Below are positions 6,052 through 6,575 of a stretch of 6,575 nucleotides of DNA, one piece after another. Position 1 is the stretch's first letter. Each line of letters starts with the position of its first letter. Below the pieces are notes generated by a model. The model was given only the letters and a program-made list of their open reading frames with translations. It made no database searches and was not told the DNA's origin. Source of the DNA: Actinomycetota bacterium (GTDB taxonomy: Bacteria; Actinomycetota; Thermoleophilia; Gaiellales; Gaiellaceae); assembly GCA_013698195.1 (NCBI GenBank), contig JACCVK010000206.1:1-6575 (forward strand), read 5' to 3'. The position numbers were made by a program, and so were the translations under genes.

Positions 6052-6075
6052 AGACCTGTATGCGACTTGTTTAGG

Positions 6076-6102
6076 CCGTCGCCTGATGCGAATACGCGAC
6101 GG
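6076..6102 (+). other. Imperfect-terminator hairpin between the two secreted-protein genes
   Basis: CCGTCGC (6076-6082) and GCGACGG (6096-6102) form a 7-bp GC-rich stem with a 13-nt loop in the 89-bp gap. No T-run follows, so it is not a classical intrinsic terminator. It could be a weak or factor-assisted terminator, an mRNA processing or stability element, or chance in GC-rich DNA. A very weak TTGTTT (6067-6072) / GAATAC (6090-6095) pair with a 17-bp spacer overlaps it. I would not call this a promoter without data. Confidence 0.3.
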
Positions 6103-6125
6103 ATCCACCACCGAGTTCTGCAGCT

Positions 6126-6132
6126 GGGGAGG
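6126..6132 (+). promoter_or_regulatory. Strong Shine-Dalgarno for the prealbumin-like protein gene
   Basis: GGGGAGG lies 8 bp before the ATG at 6141. It fixes the start of the last gene and contrasts with the RTX-like gene just upstream, which has none. Confidence 0.75.
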
Positions 6133-6140
6133 CTGATCAT

Positions 6141-6575
6141 ATGAGGAGAACTGCGCCATCGCGGGCGGCCTTACGCGCCCGCTTTCTGTTGACCTGTGCC
6201 GCGATCGCCGGAGTCATCGTCGCGATGCCGGCGACGAGCGCCGACGAAGCGGCAGGACGAGTCATCGTCCAGATGCAGACGAATCCCGCCGGAGATCCGA
6301 CGGTGTTTGCATTCATCGGCACCGCCTTGGAAGGACGCGGCTCGGGACAGACAGAGCGATTCGTGCTGAGCCACGGACAGCAGCTGGAGACGAGTCTTCC
6401 TGCAGGCACGTACGCGATTGCGGAGACTCCGATCCCGGGCTGGACGCTGACTTCGGCACTGTGTAGCGACGGGAGCTTGCCGAGCGCGATCCGGCTCGAC
6501 GCGGACGAGGTCGTGACCTGTGTCTTCTCGAGCACGCGGAGCTCGGAACCGGCACCGCCGCCCGCACCCCCGCCG
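6141..6575 (+). CDS. Secreted protein with prealbumin-like (SpaA-like) domain, N-terminal part (runs off right edge)
   Basis: An open frame of 145 codons runs from the ATG at 6141 to the window end. Residues 1-34 form a long signal peptide: MRRTAPSRAALRAR, then a hydrophobic core at 15-31, with likely cleavage at ATSA before DEAAG. Residues 40-132 resemble the prealbumin-like or SpaA-like beta-sandwich found in actinobacterial surface proteins: VIVQMQTNPAGDPTVFAFIG, then LPAGTYAIAETPIPGWTL (86-103), and a closing strand DADEVVTCVFSSTR (120-133). C108 and C127 are the only Cys after the signal peptide and probably pair. The visible part ends in a Pro/Ala-rich linker (SSEPAPPPAPPP), so at least one more domain probably follows outside the window. 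It sits 89 bp after the RTX-like gene in the same direction. An extracellular structural or adhesive role is inferred. Confidence 0.85.
   Translation, partial: MRRTAPSRAALRARFLLTCAAIAGVIVAMPATSADEAAGRVIVQMQTNPAGDPTVFAFIGTALEGRGSGQTERFVLSHGQQLETSLPAGTYAIAETPIPGWTLTSALCSDGSLPSAIRLDADEVVTCVFSSTRSSEPAPPPAPPP

Noticed and set aside
5142..6074. 310-codon plus-strand and 270-codon minus-strand (5347-6159) open frames over the RTX-like gene
   Set aside because: Both are Arg/Gly/Pro-rich shadow frames. The frame from 4438 has a signal peptide, RTX repeats and Cys-bearing domains throughout.

Overview
The window looks like chromosomal DNA from a high-GC actinobacterium. A Thermoleophilia-type lineage (Gaiellales/Solirubrobacterales) is my best guess, from the strong G/C bias at third codon positions, GTG starts, and the combination of RTX-type surface proteins with this style of polysaccharide locus. 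The lineage is inferred, not shown by a marker gene. There is no tRNA, rRNA, CRISPR array, transposase or integrase signal.

Positions 1-4279 form a surface-polysaccharide region. On the minus strand, a Wzz-like chain-length/export protein (696-1508) is followed after 37 bp by the N-terminal 219 residues of an O-antigen ligase/polymerase-like membrane protein that runs off the left edge (1-658). On the plus strand, divergent to these, is a 540-residue alkaline-phosphatase-superfamily phosphodiesterase (1666-3288). Facing it on the minus strand is a two-gene glycosyltransferase unit of the Alg14/Alg13 type (PssD/PssE, EpsE/EpsF-like): the membrane-anchor half at 3758-4279 and the catalytic half at 3276-3761, joined by a GTGA overlap. 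The phosphodiesterase and catalytic half converge and overlap tail to tail by 13 bp. A plausible division of labour is that PssD/PssE adds a sugar to a lipid-linked intermediate, the ligase/polymerase and Wzz-like proteins polymerise, size and export the chain, and the phosphodiesterase removes or edits a phospho- or sulfo-ester substrate that cannot be named from sequence.

Positions 4280-6575 encode secreted proteins on the plus strand. A 537-residue modular protein (4438-6051) carries a signal peptide, eight RTX-like calcium-binding nonapeptides, a divergent InlB-type repeat domain, proline-rich spacers and a cysteine-rich C-terminal domain resembling a beta-helix. After an 89-bp gap comes the start of another secreted protein with a prealbumin-like (SpaA-like) domain and a Pro/Ala-rich linker (6141 to the right edge).

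The gaps are short (157, 158 and 89 bp) and contain most of the regulatory signals: a good minus-strand promoter overlapping the phosphodiesterase start codon, a terminator-shaped hairpin plus T-tract ending 2 bp before the RTX protein's start codon, and an imperfect hairpin between the last two genes. I did not find a clearly new defence or mobile system. The strongest candidates for something undescribed are the terminator-like leader of the RTX gene and the domain architecture of that protein.
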